From assembly GCA_026419115.1 (NCBI GenBank), contig JAOAAA010000032.1, positions 1 through 33,530 of the forward strand: a DNA stretch of 33,530 bases. The letters are read 5' to 3'. The stretch is from Gemmataceae bacterium (GTDB lineage: Bacteria; Planctomycetota; Planctomycetia; Gemmatales; Gemmataceae). Made by a program: the position numbers and the translations under genes. The first letter of the stretch is position 1. Each line of letters begins with the position of its first letter. The notes beneath the pieces were generated by a model, which had not been told where the DNA came from, ran no database searches, and saw only the letters and a program-made list of their open reading frames with translations. This document shows, one piece after another, positions 18,430-27,868 of this stretch.

Positions 18430-18550
18430 AAAAACAGGTTACGATTCTCACCGGAATTAGACAAGCCATTGTCCAGAACGAAGCAATCGAGTCGAACCCA
18501 GCTCGTGAGACAGGCGATCGTCAAACGCAAGAGAATCCAGCCAAGGTTAG

Positions 18551-19417
18551 TTAATTCGATTCCGACTCGGTTGGAGAGTGGGAATCGGAGGAGGTTCGAG
18601 AATCGGAGGAGGTTCGAGAATCGGAGGAGTTGAGAGATCGTTCAAAGCGATCGGCATTGAAAAGAATTTCGGGGCTAGGGGCATGCTGTGCTTGTTCTAG
18701 AGCAAAGGCAAGACCTCCTTTATCGGGTATACCGAGTGGGGGATAACCGACCCGCACTGCGGCCAAATCCCCCCGCAAAATCGTAAAGGCCGTGGGAAAT
18801 TCCGCGAAAAGTTCGGCCGCTGCATAGAGATTAGCATATTCGGCGATGGTATCGTAATGTTCATCGCTCAGTTTGGGCAGGTTGATGCCAGCAAACAGCA
18901 GGGATTGGCCTGCAATTCGCAGGGCTTCACCAAGGGTCTTGGCAGGGCCATACCGTTGAATCCAAAAAGTTCGATACACGCACGCCAAAGTTTGTTGCCG
19001 AATCGATTCTTCGCTCGGCTCATCGCTCACCCAAAGGGTTAAAACAAACCAGCCGCGATCGAGAAGATAGCTCAAATCGGCCCGCAGGTCGTTCACTTCG
19101 ACGAGATCGCGATTTGTCCACGAACCGGCTATATCATCGGCCAAAACCATCCCCATGCGATAATTACCTAAATCGCCCAGTCGATCCTCTGCTTCGAGAA
19201 GGGCCTCATCCGCAATCCCTTCGGCATCACAATCCAATAATTCATCGAGCCGGCTGTTCACATGCTCGCGGCACATGGGGTTAAACGCGTGCAACGGTCG
19301 AAGCAATTGTTGATTGCGATCGTGCATCAACTCGACGTAAGCTGAAAAGCGTTCAGGACCTCTCGGGATTTGGCACAGCTCTCTTTGGATTGACAACAAC
19401 GGTTCGACACGCAGCAT
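18551..19417 (-). CDS. Unrecognised 288-aa protein
   Basis: I do not recognise this protein. It is predominantly helical and acidic, with no signal peptide, membrane segment or Cys cluster. The most distinctive parts are a Leu/Asp-rich stretch (SRLDELLDCDAEG), DLSYLLDRGWFVLTLWVSDEP, and a second half with small hydrophobic helices (TIAEYANLYAAAELFAEFPTAFTILRGDLAAVRVGYP). The strand-like WFVLTLWVS suggests an alpha/beta core. The C-terminus is a Ser/Asp repeat (SSDSRT twice) from an 18-bp DNA repeat. ATG 19417 has AAGGA 11-12 nt upstream. It lies before apgM in the same direction and may be co-transcribed. Codon use looks like that of its neighbours, so it is probably a real gene. Confidence 0.72.
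   Translation of the reverse strand: MLRVEPLLSIQRELCQIPRGPERFSAYVELMHDRNQQLLRPLHAFNPMCREHVNSRLDELLDCDAEGIADEALLEAEDRLGDLGNYRMGMVLADDIAGSWTNRDLVEVNDLRADLSYLLDRGWFVLTLWVSDEPSEESIRQQTLACVYRTFWIQRYGPAKTLGEALRIAGQSLLFAGINLPKLSDEHYDTIAEYANLYAAAELFAEFPTAFTILRGDLAAVRVGYPPLGIPDKGGLAFALEQAQHAPSPEILFNADRFERSLNSSDSRTSSDSRTSSDSHSPTESESN
18583..18629 (-). repeat. 18-bp tandem repeat at 3' end of unrecognised gene
   Basis: AATCGGAGGAGGTTCGAG occurs twice without mismatch (18583-18600, 18601-18618), followed by 11 more bases of a third copy. It encodes the SSDSRT hexapeptide repeat of the C-terminus. Copy-number change would alter tail length by six residues without a frameshift. Confidence 0.92.
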
Positions 19418-19903
19418 GTGAATCAGAGTCCTTTCGCGAAATTTCCTAAAAAATCATTTTACCCTGTAGGGAAAGAATGAATAGGATATCAACCTTAATG
19501 ACTATTCATCCCTTGGAAATCATCGCTAGCTTCTCCAAATCAAGATTCATAAACCAATTTCGATCTCATAGACGGACTCATTCCCTGACACCGCGAAGCC
19601 TGATTTTTTGAGGGTCGGTTGGTCAACGGTCTGAGTCTAAACCGCTCTAGTCGATAAACTTGACATTAAGGAACCGGAGTAAAATCTTTCACTCTTTCTG
19701 AGAGTGATGCTGTTCGATTCCAATAAACTCGGTTAGAGCAAAATCATCGGAATAAGTTCTTTCACTTTCTCAAAAAGGTACTCAAAAACCGATTCTATCA
19801 ACATATTTTCTTAACCAGAAACACACGATCCCTTCGCATAGGTTTGGGGTTAAATTAACTATACTAACCTGCGATTTCTTAATCCTCCGGTTTCGACTCT
19901 GCT
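19418..19903. other. Divergent intergenic region before the propeller/malectin gene
   Basis: About 486 bp of AT-rich sequence separates the unrecognised leftward gene from the large rightward gene. No gene is evident. It contains TTGACA at 19660-19665 without a good -10 at the right distance, a small hairpin CACTCT-TTCTG-AGAGTG at 19690-19706, and TATACT at 19860-19865, which is well placed as a -10 box about 38 nt before the start codon of the large gene. No Shine-Dalgarno sequence is evident before ATG 19904. Confidence 0.45.
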
Positions 19904-22900
19904 ATGAATTTCACTCCAACACGCCTTTTTGTTGCTCTGGCCAGTTTTTTTTTAATATCGACGGGTCTTTCTCAGGCTGGTGATTGGCCACAATGGAAAG
20001 CCGATTCTCAGCATACGAATAAAGTGAATGATGCGGTTCCCCTGAACTTGAGACTGAATTGGGTTCGAGAACTGCCGCCATTGACCCCTTCTTGGCCCGA
20101 TCAACCCCAAATTCCCTTTGACAAGAGCTACGAACCAGTGGTGGTAGGCCATACTCTTTTAGTTGGCTCCTCACGAGAAGATGGGATTTTGGCGATTGAT
20201 ACCCGCACGGGAAAGGACCTGTGGCGATTTTCGACAGGAGGACCCGTTCGCTTTGCTCCTACCTGTGCTCATGGCAATGCCTATTTTGGTTCGGATGATG
20301 GGTTCTTTTATTGTGTCAAAATTGCCACAGGGGAACTAGTCTGGAAAATGCGGGGCGGACCGAAAGAGCGGAAACTCCTCGGGAATAGTCGCCTCATCTC
20401 GACTTGGCCTGTTCGCGGCGCCCCCGTTGTCGATGGCGATACCGTTTACTTTGGTGCCAGTATTTGGCCGTTCATGGGAATCTTTATTCACGCGGTCGAT
20501 GCTCACACAGGCCAAGTTCGTTGGACCAATGATGGCGATGGCTCGATCTTCATCAAACAGCCTCACTCAGGTGCCGATGCCTTTGCTGGAATTGCCCCCC
20601 AAGGTCACATGGCCATCCAAGGCGATCGGCTTTTTATTGCCGGCGGACGATCCATTCCTGCCTGTTACGATAAACGAACCGGAAAACTGATTTATTACCT
20701 CTTGAACGAAAACTCCAAGAAGGGAGGGGGGAATTCAGTTGTTCTGGCAGGTAAGTTCTTCTTCAACAATAACGCTGCCTTCCGAAGCGAAGATGGGAAA
20801 TATCTCAGCGATTTTGCCCAAGCATTGTGTATCGATGGGGAAAAGGCCCACGTCCTTGAGCAAAATGAGATTCGCACTTACCTTCTCAAGGAGGTCATTA
20901 AACCCAAAGATACAACCAAACCCGAGAAGAAACCAACGAAACCGGAAAGCGAAACAAAACCCGAAGCCCCCACTGCTCCAGAGATGGACCCGAAGAAAAT
21001 TGCCCTACAGCAGTGGAGTTTTGTTGCCGATGACCCCACCGAAAAACCCAAAACCGATAAAGAAGACCCGAAAGCCTCGCCACCGAAACGATTCACCGGC
21101 AAGCATGTGGCTGCAGGGCCTGCCATCGGAATGACCCACATTATCCAAGCAGGGGATCAACTCATCACCGCCGGCCCGAATAGCTTAAAGGTTTATTCGG
21201 TAACGAATCTTGAGAAGGTCCTTTGGGAAACCGAATTTGAAGGGGTTCCCTTTAGCCTCATTTGTGCCGACGACCGTATCTTTATCAGCACGGATGACGG
21301 GAAACTTCTCTGTTTCGGAACCGATAAAGAAACCGTGATTCATCCTCCTCACTTTGAAAAAAATCCAAAGACGAAACCGGTCGCAGAACTTTCTCCTTTG
21401 GTTCAACAAATGCTCAAAGAAACATCAGAACGAGAGGGGTACATTATTCTTGGCAAGGCACAGCTCGAACAGATCCGAGAATTAGTGGCAGCGACCCAAT
21501 TTCATGTCCTTGCTCTCGAAACGGACAAGACCACCTTAGAAACGATCAAGAATAGCTTGATTGCCGATGGAATTTATGGCACACGCTGTGCCCTGATTTT
21601 GGGAGATATGATTGATGCCCAAATGCCTGCCTATCTGGCGAATCTGATCTATTTACCAGAAGGTTCCTCACCTGAGCTGATTGAAAAAAGCTATCGCTCA
21701 TTACGTCCCTATGGGGGGAAAATGGTGGTCAGCACATCGAAAGGGGAAACCGAACGTTTGAAATCTCAGATCGAAGCACTCAAGCTCCCCAAGGCCAACT
21801 TCACACAGGGGGAGAATCATGTCACGATCGAGCGGGTCGGTGCTCTAATAGGAGCCGCGAACTGGACCCATGAACATGCGGATGCCGCCAATACCCGTGT
21901 CAGCAAAGATACCATCGTCAAGGCTCCTCTCGGGGTCTTGTGGTTTGGTGGTACCACCAACGATGGAATTCTTCCTCGGCACGGCCACGGACCACAACCT
22001 CAAGTGTGCGATGGTCGCATTTTTATCGAAGGGATCGACAAAATGCGGGCCGTGGACCTCTATACGGGGCGTTTACTTTGGGAAACTGAACTACCGGGCT
22101 TAGGAGATATTTATAACAATCTCGCCCATCAAGCCGGTGCTAATGCCACCGGTGCCAATTATGTTTCTTCCTCGGAAGGGGTGTATATTGCCTATAAAAA
22201 TAAATGTGTTCGGCTTGATCCCGCCACAGGGAAAATCCTACAAGAATTCACCTTACCCAAAGCAGAAGGGGCCGAGAATCCCCCTCGTTGGAGTTTCATC
22301 AGCCTGATTGGGGATTATTTGATTGGAGGGGCCGACCCTGCTTTTGATGCCGCTTTGGAAAAGCAACTGAAAACCCCGAGCAAACTCCTCAAAATCTGGG
22401 AAAACGATAACTTCTTTTCCTCGAAGCAGATTTCGGTTCTCGATCGCAAAACCGGTAAAGTTCTCTGGACGGTCGAAGCAGAAATGGGTTTCCGGAACAA
22501 TAGTATTTGTGCGGGGGGGGGGCGATTATATGCAATTGATCGCCTCTCGGGAGCGGCCATCAAACGGATTGAAGGGGCAAAGCAGAAAGCACCGGCTTCG
22601 ATCCTAAAATGCTTCTCGCTGAAGGAAGGTCAACTGCTTTGGTCCGATGCAAAAGAAATTTTTGGGACATGGCTAAGCTACTCGGAAAAACACGATATTC
22701 TTTTGGAAGCGGGGCGTGTCGCACGGGATACCCTTAATGATGAACCGAAGGGAATGCGGGCTTGGGATGCCAAGACGGGTAAACCGTTGTGGTTCGACAA
22801 ATCCTTTACGGGACCGGCCATGATTCGGGGCGATACGGTGCTTCAAGGGCAAGGGGCCTGCGACATTCTGACGGGTAAACCGATCCGAAAGCTCGACCCC

Positions 22901-23722
22901 GTCACTGGTGAGCTAACGGAATGGAAATGGTTACGTCACTATGGTTGCAATACGCCGGCTGCCTCGGAAAATCTTCTGACATTCCGTTCAGGCGCTGCAG
23001 GTTTTTATGACCTTTGCAACGATGGGGGTACAGGAAACTTCGGTGGTTTCCGATCTAGCTGCACCTTGAATCTGATTGTGGCGGGGGGAGTCTTAAGTGC
23101 CCCCGATTACACTCGGACTTGTGTTTGCAATTATCAAAACCAAACCTCGATTGCCCTCATCCCGATGGAAGAAAATGAATTATGGACTTTCGTTGGCAAG
23201 GTAGATTACAAAACTCAAATCAAACAAATAGGTATTAACTTTGCTGCCTCGGGGGATCGAAAATCCGACAACAATACCCTTTGGCTGGAATTTCCCAGCG
23301 TGGGGGGCTTCTCTCCCACGCCGCCCGCAACGGTTACGGGTGCGAAAGTGCGTTACCTCCGTCGGCATCCCTCGGTAGTGAGTGGCGATCGTTCTTGGGT
23401 GGGGTCATCCGCCGTGGTCGGTGCAGAAAATATTACCATCAAAATGGGGCCGGTTGGTTCTACCGAAAAATCTTATATTGTCCGACTCTATTTCTGTGAA
23501 CTCGAAAATGCTAAACCCAGTGAACGTGTTTTCTCTGCCAGTCTTCAGGGGCGTCGTTTAATTAACGATTATGACATTGTGAAAACCGCCGAGGGGCCTT
23601 TTAAATTGGTCGTCGAAGAATTCCGTGGAATTCGTATCGCCGACGAATTTCGTCTTTCCTTCCGTAGCAATAGTAAATCGTTACCTCCTATGATTTCTGG
23701 GATTGAACTGATCGAAGAGTAA
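19904..23722 (+). CDS. Exported PQQ-like propeller protein with methyltransferase-like and malectin-like domains
   Basis: This is a 1272-aa protein. A signal peptide covers residues 1-25, and its hydrophobic core includes a T9 run at 19945-19953. A BamB/PQQ-like beta-propeller follows, with repeats such as AIDTRTGKDLWRF and FGSDDGFFYCVKIATGELVW, broken by a Lys/Pro/Glu-rich linker (about 328-395). Residues of about 505-610 resemble a Rossmann-fold methyltransferase that has lost the glycine motif (YIILGKAQLEQIREL; ILGDMIDAQMP; YRSLRPYGGKMVV). More propeller repeats follow (about 680-1090). The last 130 residues look malectin-like (YIVRLYFCELEN, FSASLQGR), a carbohydrate-binding fold. A G10 run at 22513-22522 encodes Gly triplets. 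It probably acts in the periplasm or cell surface; function unknown. It is monocistronic. Confidence 0.88.
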   Translation: MNFTPTRLFVALASFFLISTGLSQAGDWPQWKADSQHTNKVNDAVPLNLRLNWVRELPPLTPSWPDQPQIPFDKSYEPVVVGHTLLVGSSREDGILAIDTRTGKDLWRFSTGGPVRFAPTCAHGNAYFGSDDGFFYCVKIATGELVWKMRGGPKERKLLGNSRLISTWPVRGAPVVDGDTVYFGASIWPFMGIFIHAVDAHTGQVRWTNDGDGSIFIKQPHSGADAFAGIAPQGHMAIQGDRLFIAGGRSIPACYDKRTGKLIYYLLNENSKKGGGNSVVLAGKFFFNNNAAFRSEDGKYLSDFAQALCIDGEKAHVLEQNEIRTYLLKEVIKPKDTTKPEKKPTKPESETKPEAPTAPEMDPKKIALQQWSFVADDPTEKPKTDKEDPKASPPKRFTGKHVAAGPAIGMTHIIQAGDQLITAGPNSLKVYSVTNLEKVLWETEFEGVPFSLICADDRIFISTDDGKLLCFGTDKETVIHPPHFEKNPKTKPVAELSPLVQQMLKETSEREGYIILGKAQLEQIRELVAATQFHVLALETDKTTLETIKNSLIADGIYGTRCALILGDMIDAQMPAYLANLIYLPEGSSPELIEKSYRSLRPYGGKMVVSTSKGETERLKSQIEALKLPKANFTQGENHVTIERVGALIGAANWTHEHADAANTRVSKDTIVKAPLGVLWFGGTTNDGILPRHGHGPQPQVCDGRIFIEGIDKMRAVDLYTGRLLWETELPGLGDIYNNLAHQAGANATGANYVSSSEGVYIAYKNKCVRLDPATGKILQEFTLPKAEGAENPPRWSFISLIGDYLIGGADPAFDAALEKQLKTPSKLLKIWENDNFFSSKQISVLDRKTGKVLWTVEAEMGFRNNSICAGGGRLYAIDRLSGAAIKRIEGAKQKAPASILKCFSLKEGQLLWSDAKEIFGTWLSYSEKHDILLEAGRVARDTLNDEPKGMRAWDAKTGKPLWFDKSFTGPAMIRGDTVLQGQGACDILTGKPIRKLDPVTGELTEWKWLRHYGCNTPAASENLLTFRSGAAGFYDLCNDGGTGNFGGFRSSCTLNLIVAGGVLSAPDYTRTCVCNYQNQTSIALIPMEENELWTFVGKVDYKTQIKQIGINFAASGDRKSDNNTLWLEFPSVGGFSPTPPATVTGAKVRYLRRHPSVVSGDRSWVGSSAVVGAENITIKMGPVGSTEKSYIVRLYFCELENAKPSERVFSASLQGRRLINDYDIVKTAEGPFKLVVEEFRGIRIADEFRLSFRSNSKSLPPMISGIELIEE

Positions 23723-23796
23723 TTTTTCTGCCTCTCTTATGCGTAAATGAATCAAAGCCAATCGATAGAAATAATTTCTCATTGTCGTGATATAAA

Positions 23797-23828
23797 TTGA
23801 TAAGTGATATATGAGTTGATAGGTGATA
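23797..23828. repeat. Direct repeat TTGATARGTGATA
   Basis: Two 13-bp copies, differing at one base, lie at 23797-23809 and 23816-23828, 19 bp apart start to start. They are in the AT-rich spacer between the converging propeller and PepSY-like genes. No function is evident; it may be a local duplication. Confidence 0.6.
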
Positions 23829-23916
23829 ATAGAACCAATCGAATCCGAAGATAACCTCAGGGCGATGTCAACCTCTAAACCACAAAATGATGATCCGATT
23901 TTAAAGGGAAATTGGG

Positions 23917-24198
23917 TTAATCATCTTCCCGTTCGACCTCTAAAATTTTTCCATCGGGTGTTACTTCAACCTCATATTTTTTCCCTTTATTTCTCACTTT
24001 GACTTCATACTTGAGGCGACCATCATCCTTTTCCTTTTCTGCCGAGAGCATCTCACCTTCAGGGAAACGCTCCTTGACTGCTTTGACGACAGCGTTAGGG
24101 AGTTTATCTAAGGGGATTTTTTCACCGGCCCAGTTGACGGCACCAAAAACAAGGGCAATCGCGATAACTGTTCCATAGGTCAAAGTGTGACAATACAT
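23917..24198 (-). CDS. Small exported PepSY-like protein
   Basis: This 93-aa protein starts at ATG 24198, chosen because GGAGG on the coding strand (24205-24209) lies exactly 6 nt upstream; two TTG codons just before it are less likely. A signal peptide covers about residues 1-25 (YGTVIAIALVFGAVNWAG). The mature part is one PepSY-like domain: LPNAVVKAVKERFPEG forms the helix, and KYEVKVRNKGKKYEVEVTPDGKILE the two-strand hairpin ending in the usual DGKIL turn. Such domains bind or inhibit partners in the periplasm. Its neighbour on the same strand, 559 bp away, is a metal-efflux operon, so a metal-stress role is possible but unproved. Confidence 0.82.
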   Translation of the reverse strand: MYCHTLTYGTVIAIALVFGAVNWAGEKIPLDKLPNAVVKAVKERFPEGEMLSAEKEKDDGRLKYEVKVRNKGKKYEVEVTPDGKILEVEREDD

Positions 24199-24757
24199 CA
24201 ACAACCTCCGTTAAGATCAAGGGCGATAGAGTCCGTGAAATCAAGGGCGATAAAGTCCCTGTCCCGAATTCATCTTTTTGAGTTGAATCAAAGCATCAAA
24301 CATTGCATGGAACCGATGACTCAACGAATTGAGCTGTCGTATTGCCTAGATGAGGGACTATTGAATTTCCATTTCTATCCCAAATATCATTGAGGATTTT
24401 ATCTCTTGTGATGAAATCATAGGGTTGCTATCTCGTGTTTGTGATTGATCAATTTAGAATCAACGTAATGAATGATTCTGAATCTTTTTCCTGAAAATTA
24501 TTAGATACAGCCTAGCGAATTTATTGAAACGATTTAGTGTGATTACTATCTGGCAATATCTTTTAAAAAACATCCTCGCTAAGCCCAGTAGAAATATCGA
24601 GATTAATCGATGAATTATCGGATACTTCTAGCCCTTGTTTATACTCCAATGATTCAGGAATCTTACACAAAGCTAAACGTCTCGGTCGAAAGGTCTTATC
24701 GCAAGGTCGAAAGTCAAAAGGCCGTGTATGAGCAATTCATTTCAAATCGAATTGGAT
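24199..24757. other. Intergenic region between RND pump gene and PepSY-like gene
   Basis: These 559 bp contain no gene that I can support. A 24-bp-period direct repeat sits next to the PepSY-like start; the rest is AT-rich. Two short rightward open frames here lack ribosome binding sites and family features, and one overlaps the end of the pump gene on the other strand. No clear stem-loop plus T-run terminator is seen after the pump stop. Confidence 0.5.
24216..24258 (-). promoter_or_regulatory. Tandem 19-bp direct repeat in leader of PepSY-like gene
   Basis: ATCAAGGGCGATARAGTCC (on the + strand) occurs at 24216-24234 and 24240-24258, with one mismatch and a period of 24 bp. It lies 18-60 nt before the start codon of the PepSY-like gene, just beyond its ribosome binding site. 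Direct repeats about two helical turns apart are typical of response-regulator sites, but they could also be part of the transcript. Confidence 0.4.
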
Positions 24758-27700
24758 TCAATGAGAGAAAGGAGAATCGGATACTTGTTGAGAAACTTTT
24801 GGAGGAATCAGATAGTACAGAACGGGTAAAACGAATAATGTCAAAATCATGGCACTTAATAATCCCCAGACGATCACCGTAGCCAAAGGACGTTGCACAT
24901 CTGAACCTAACCCTGTTGCCAACGATGCAGGGAGCAAGCCGAATATGGCTACGATCGCTGTCATGAGAATTGGGCGCAGGCGTTGTTGCGCTCCGGTGAG
25001 AATTGCTTCGGACAAATTCATACCCCCTTCACGAAGCAGGTTAATTCCTCGGACCATCAAAACGCCATCCATAATTGCAATGCCAAACAAAGCACAAAAT
25101 CCCACACCGGTCGAAACATTGATATGCATATCGCGAACATACAAGGCCACTAAAGCACCGATACAGGCAAAAGGAATACCTGCCAGTACCAAAAAGGCAC
25201 TGGTTAACGAACGAAACGTCACCACCAACAGCATCAATATCAACACTGCGGTAATCGGTATCAGGAAGAGAAAATGGTTGCGTGCTCGTTCCAGATTCTC
25301 GAACATTCCCAGCCATGCGACCCGATACCCCGAGGGAATTTGGGGTCGGATCAGTTCCTCGAATCGTTCTTGTGCTTCTTTGACGAATCCGCCCTGATCT
25401 CGCCCCACAATATCACACCGCACGGTGATGCGTCGGCGGCTATTTTCTCGGGCGATGATCGTTTGACCATCCACCAATTCAATATGAGCGACCTGATTGA
25501 GCGGAACGGGCACCCCCTCGGGAGTGTGGACGGGTAATCGCCCAACTGCCAAAGGGGAATTGGCAATGTAACGATCGACCTTCACGGCAATATCAAACCG
25601 GCGTTCCCCTTCGTACAAGGTGCCAACTGGCTTTCCTCCCAAGGCCACGTTAATCAACTCGGTCACATCCTCGATCCGGACATTATGCCGAGCACAGCGT
25701 TGCCGATCGGGTGTGATCACTAATTGAGGTTGAGGCCCCTCTTGCTCGATATTCACATCAACGGCACCAGAAATGGTTCGCACGAGATCAACTGTTTGCC
25801 GAGCGAGGTTCAACAAGACCTCAGAATCGGCTCCTGAAAATTCGATGGCTAAATTCGCCGAGGTTCCATTGGTATCTTCTGTTACGCTATCAATAATCGG
25901 TTGCGTGAAGTTGAAACGTGTGGTCGGAAATTCTTCGCGTAGGCGTTTCCCAATGGCTGCTACCAGTTCGGGCTTAGTGCGATATTGGGTCCATTGTTCG
26001 CGGGGTTTCGGACCAATCATAATCTCCAAGCGGCTGGGCGGAAAAGGATCGGTTCCTGAATCGTTGCGGCCTGCTTGCACCGAGATAAACTTCACATCGG
26101 GGAATTCTAACACTACTTCTCGAATGCGTCGGCCATACTCGCTCGATTGTTGAAGGGCCGTGCCTTCTGGAAAATTGGCCCGCACCCAGATCACCCCTTC
26201 ATCCATATAAGGCAGAAACTCGATTCCCAGTCTCGGGACGAGTTTGACAATCACGCCTGCCACCAGACAAATCACCCCTGCCACCACGATCCAACGGAAC
26301 AACAACAACAATCGCAAGAGGGCACCATAGAGAGGACGGACTAAGGACAAGAGGGGATTTTCCCATTCTGTATAGCCTTTACGGAAAATCAGGCTGGCCA
26401 ACACAGGGACGACAAACAACGAAAAAAGTAACGACCCCAACAAGGCAAACACCATCGTCAACGCCATAGGTCGAAACAACAGGCCTTCGATACTTGAAAG
26501 TGAAAGCAAAGGTAAATAGGCCACCATGATAATGACAACCGCGAAGAAAACCGGCCTTTCAATTTCTTGAGCCGCTGATAGAACAATTCGAGGAATCGAA
26601 CGGGTATCGTTTTGTTGACGGGCCTCTCCCAAGCGGCGGGCAATGTGTTCGGCCATAATCACCGCCCCATCGACAATGATTCCAAAATCAATCGCTCCGA
26701 CTGATAAGAGACCGATCGGAATATCGGTCAGATACATCAATATCAAGGCAAAAAGGAGTGAAAAAGGAATGGTCAAAGCCACAAGGGCTGCCATTGCGGG
26801 TCGCCCCAAAAACAATAGCAACACCAACACCACCAACGTGATGCCCAGCAGCACACTATGACTGACCGTATGCAAAGTGGCATCGACCAAATGTTGCCGA
26901 TCGTAAAAAGGTGCGACCCGAACCCCTGCTGGCAATTCGGTGGCATTTAATTCTTCTACAGCCGTATTGATTTGTGCTAGAACTCGCGAGGGGTTTTCCC
27001 CTTTTCGCATCAGCACAATTCCTTCGACACGCTCATCATGATAATCCTTGCTAAAAATTCCAAACGGAGTGAGATGATCTAAATCCACCCCTGCCACATC
27101 TCGCAGATAAACAGGGGTTCCTCCAACCGATTTGACAAATGTGTTCTCAATCTCTCTCAATGTTTGAATCGACCCACTTCCTCGTATCACAAAGGACATA
27201 CTGCCCCGTTGCATGACACTGCCACCGGCCGAGGCATTGTTCGATTGGATCGCTTCGATGACATCCTTAAGGGACAGACCGAATCGATCGAGATCAGCAG
27301 GTCGAAACGTGATGGCAAATTGTTTTTCCAACCCCCCGAAATTAGAAACCTCGGCGACACCAGAAGCGCGAAGTAATCGGGGAATGACAACCCAATCGTT
27401 CAATTCCCTCAGTTCCATGAGGTTGTAAGTCCCATCCGAAGCTAACTCGTAGCGGTAAACTTCTCCGTAAGCTGTGGCCAATGGCCCTAATTCCGCCTGA
27501 GCTTCCTCTGGTAATTCCACTTGAGCTAATTGCTCCTGCACACGCGAGCGGGCCCAATAACTTTCTGTTCCTTCCTCGAAGATCAACTGTACTACCGAAA
27601 GGCCAAAGATCGTGCGGGAGCGGATAGTCTCCACTTTGGGCACAGTTCGCATTGCAATTTCGATAGGAATCGTCACTTGACGTTCAACTTCCTCGGGGGC

Positions 27701-27868
27701 ACGCCCTGGATAAACCGTAATGACCTGAACCATTTGGGCAGAAATATCGGGATAAGCATCGATGGGTTGTTTGCGGAACGAATATATCCCCCCCCCACCG
27801 ATCGCTAATACAACCAGCAGCACCAACCAGCGTAACCGGAGTGCGGCTTCTATCAGGGAAGCGATCAT
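24758..27868 (-). CDS. CusA/CzcA-family heavy-metal RND efflux pump
   Basis: This 1036-aa inner-membrane pump exports metal ions using the proton gradient, with the adaptor and outer-membrane channel encoded just before it. The N-terminal helix and FRKQPIDAYPDIS lead into the first porter domain; TM4 carries DFGIIVDGAVIMAEH (near residues 393-407), the acidic motif of the heavy-metal (HME) branch. The second half repeats the layout (GVGFCALFGIAIMDGVLM). The protein is full length. Metal specificity cannot be decided from motifs alone (Cu/Ag versus Co/Zn/Cd). Its ATG overlaps the adaptor stop (ATGA at 27865-27868). A G9 run (27788-27796) encodes Gly25-27 at the end of TM1. Confidence 0.95.
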   Translation of the reverse strand: MIASLIEAALRLRWLVLLVVLAIGGGGIYSFRKQPIDAYPDISAQMVQVITVYPGRAPEEVERQVTIPIEIAMRTVPKVETIRSRTIFGLSVVQLIFEEGTESYWARSRVQEQLAQVELPEEAQAELGPLATAYGEVYRYELASDGTYNLMELRELNDWVVIPRLLRASGVAEVSNFGGLEKQFAITFRPADLDRFGLSLKDVIEAIQSNNASAGGSVMQRGSMSFVIRGSGSIQTLREIENTFVKSVGGTPVYLRDVAGVDLDHLTPFGIFSKDYHDERVEGIVLMRKGENPSRVLAQINTAVEELNATELPAGVRVAPFYDRQHLVDATLHTVSHSVLLGITLVVLVLLLFLGRPAMAALVALTIPFSLLFALILMYLTDIPIGLLSVGAIDFGIIVDGAVIMAEHIARRLGEARQQNDTRSIPRIVLSAAQEIERPVFFAVVIIMVAYLPLLSLSSIEGLLFRPMALTMVFALLGSLLFSLFVVPVLASLIFRKGYTEWENPLLSLVRPLYGALLRLLLLFRWIVVAGVICLVAGVIVKLVPRLGIEFLPYMDEGVIWVRANFPEGTALQQSSEYGRRIREVVLEFPDVKFISVQAGRNDSGTDPFPPSRLEIMIGPKPREQWTQYRTKPELVAAIGKRLREEFPTTRFNFTQPIIDSVTEDTNGTSANLAIEFSGADSEVLLNLARQTVDLVRTISGAVDVNIEQEGPQPQLVITPDRQRCARHNVRIEDVTELINVALGGKPVGTLYEGERRFDIAVKVDRYIANSPLAVGRLPVHTPEGVPVPLNQVAHIELVDGQTIIARENSRRRITVRCDIVGRDQGGFVKEAQERFEELIRPQIPSGYRVAWLGMFENLERARNHFLFLIPITAVLILMLLVVTFRSLTSAFLVLAGIPFACIGALVALYVRDMHINVSTGVGFCALFGIAIMDGVLMVRGINLLREGGMNLSEAILTGAQQRLRPILMTAIVAIFGLLPASLATGLGSDVQRPLATVIVWGLLSAMILTLFVLPVLYYLIPPKVSQQVSDSPFSH

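Noticed and set aside
18583-18629. Short repeats considered as a CRISPR array
   Set aside because: Copies are adjacent without spacers, lie within a coding frame, and no cas genes are present.
24610-24882. Possible 90-aa rightward gene before the RND pump stop
   Set aside because: Its 3' half overlaps the conserved end of the pump gene on the other strand, and there is no ribosome binding site.
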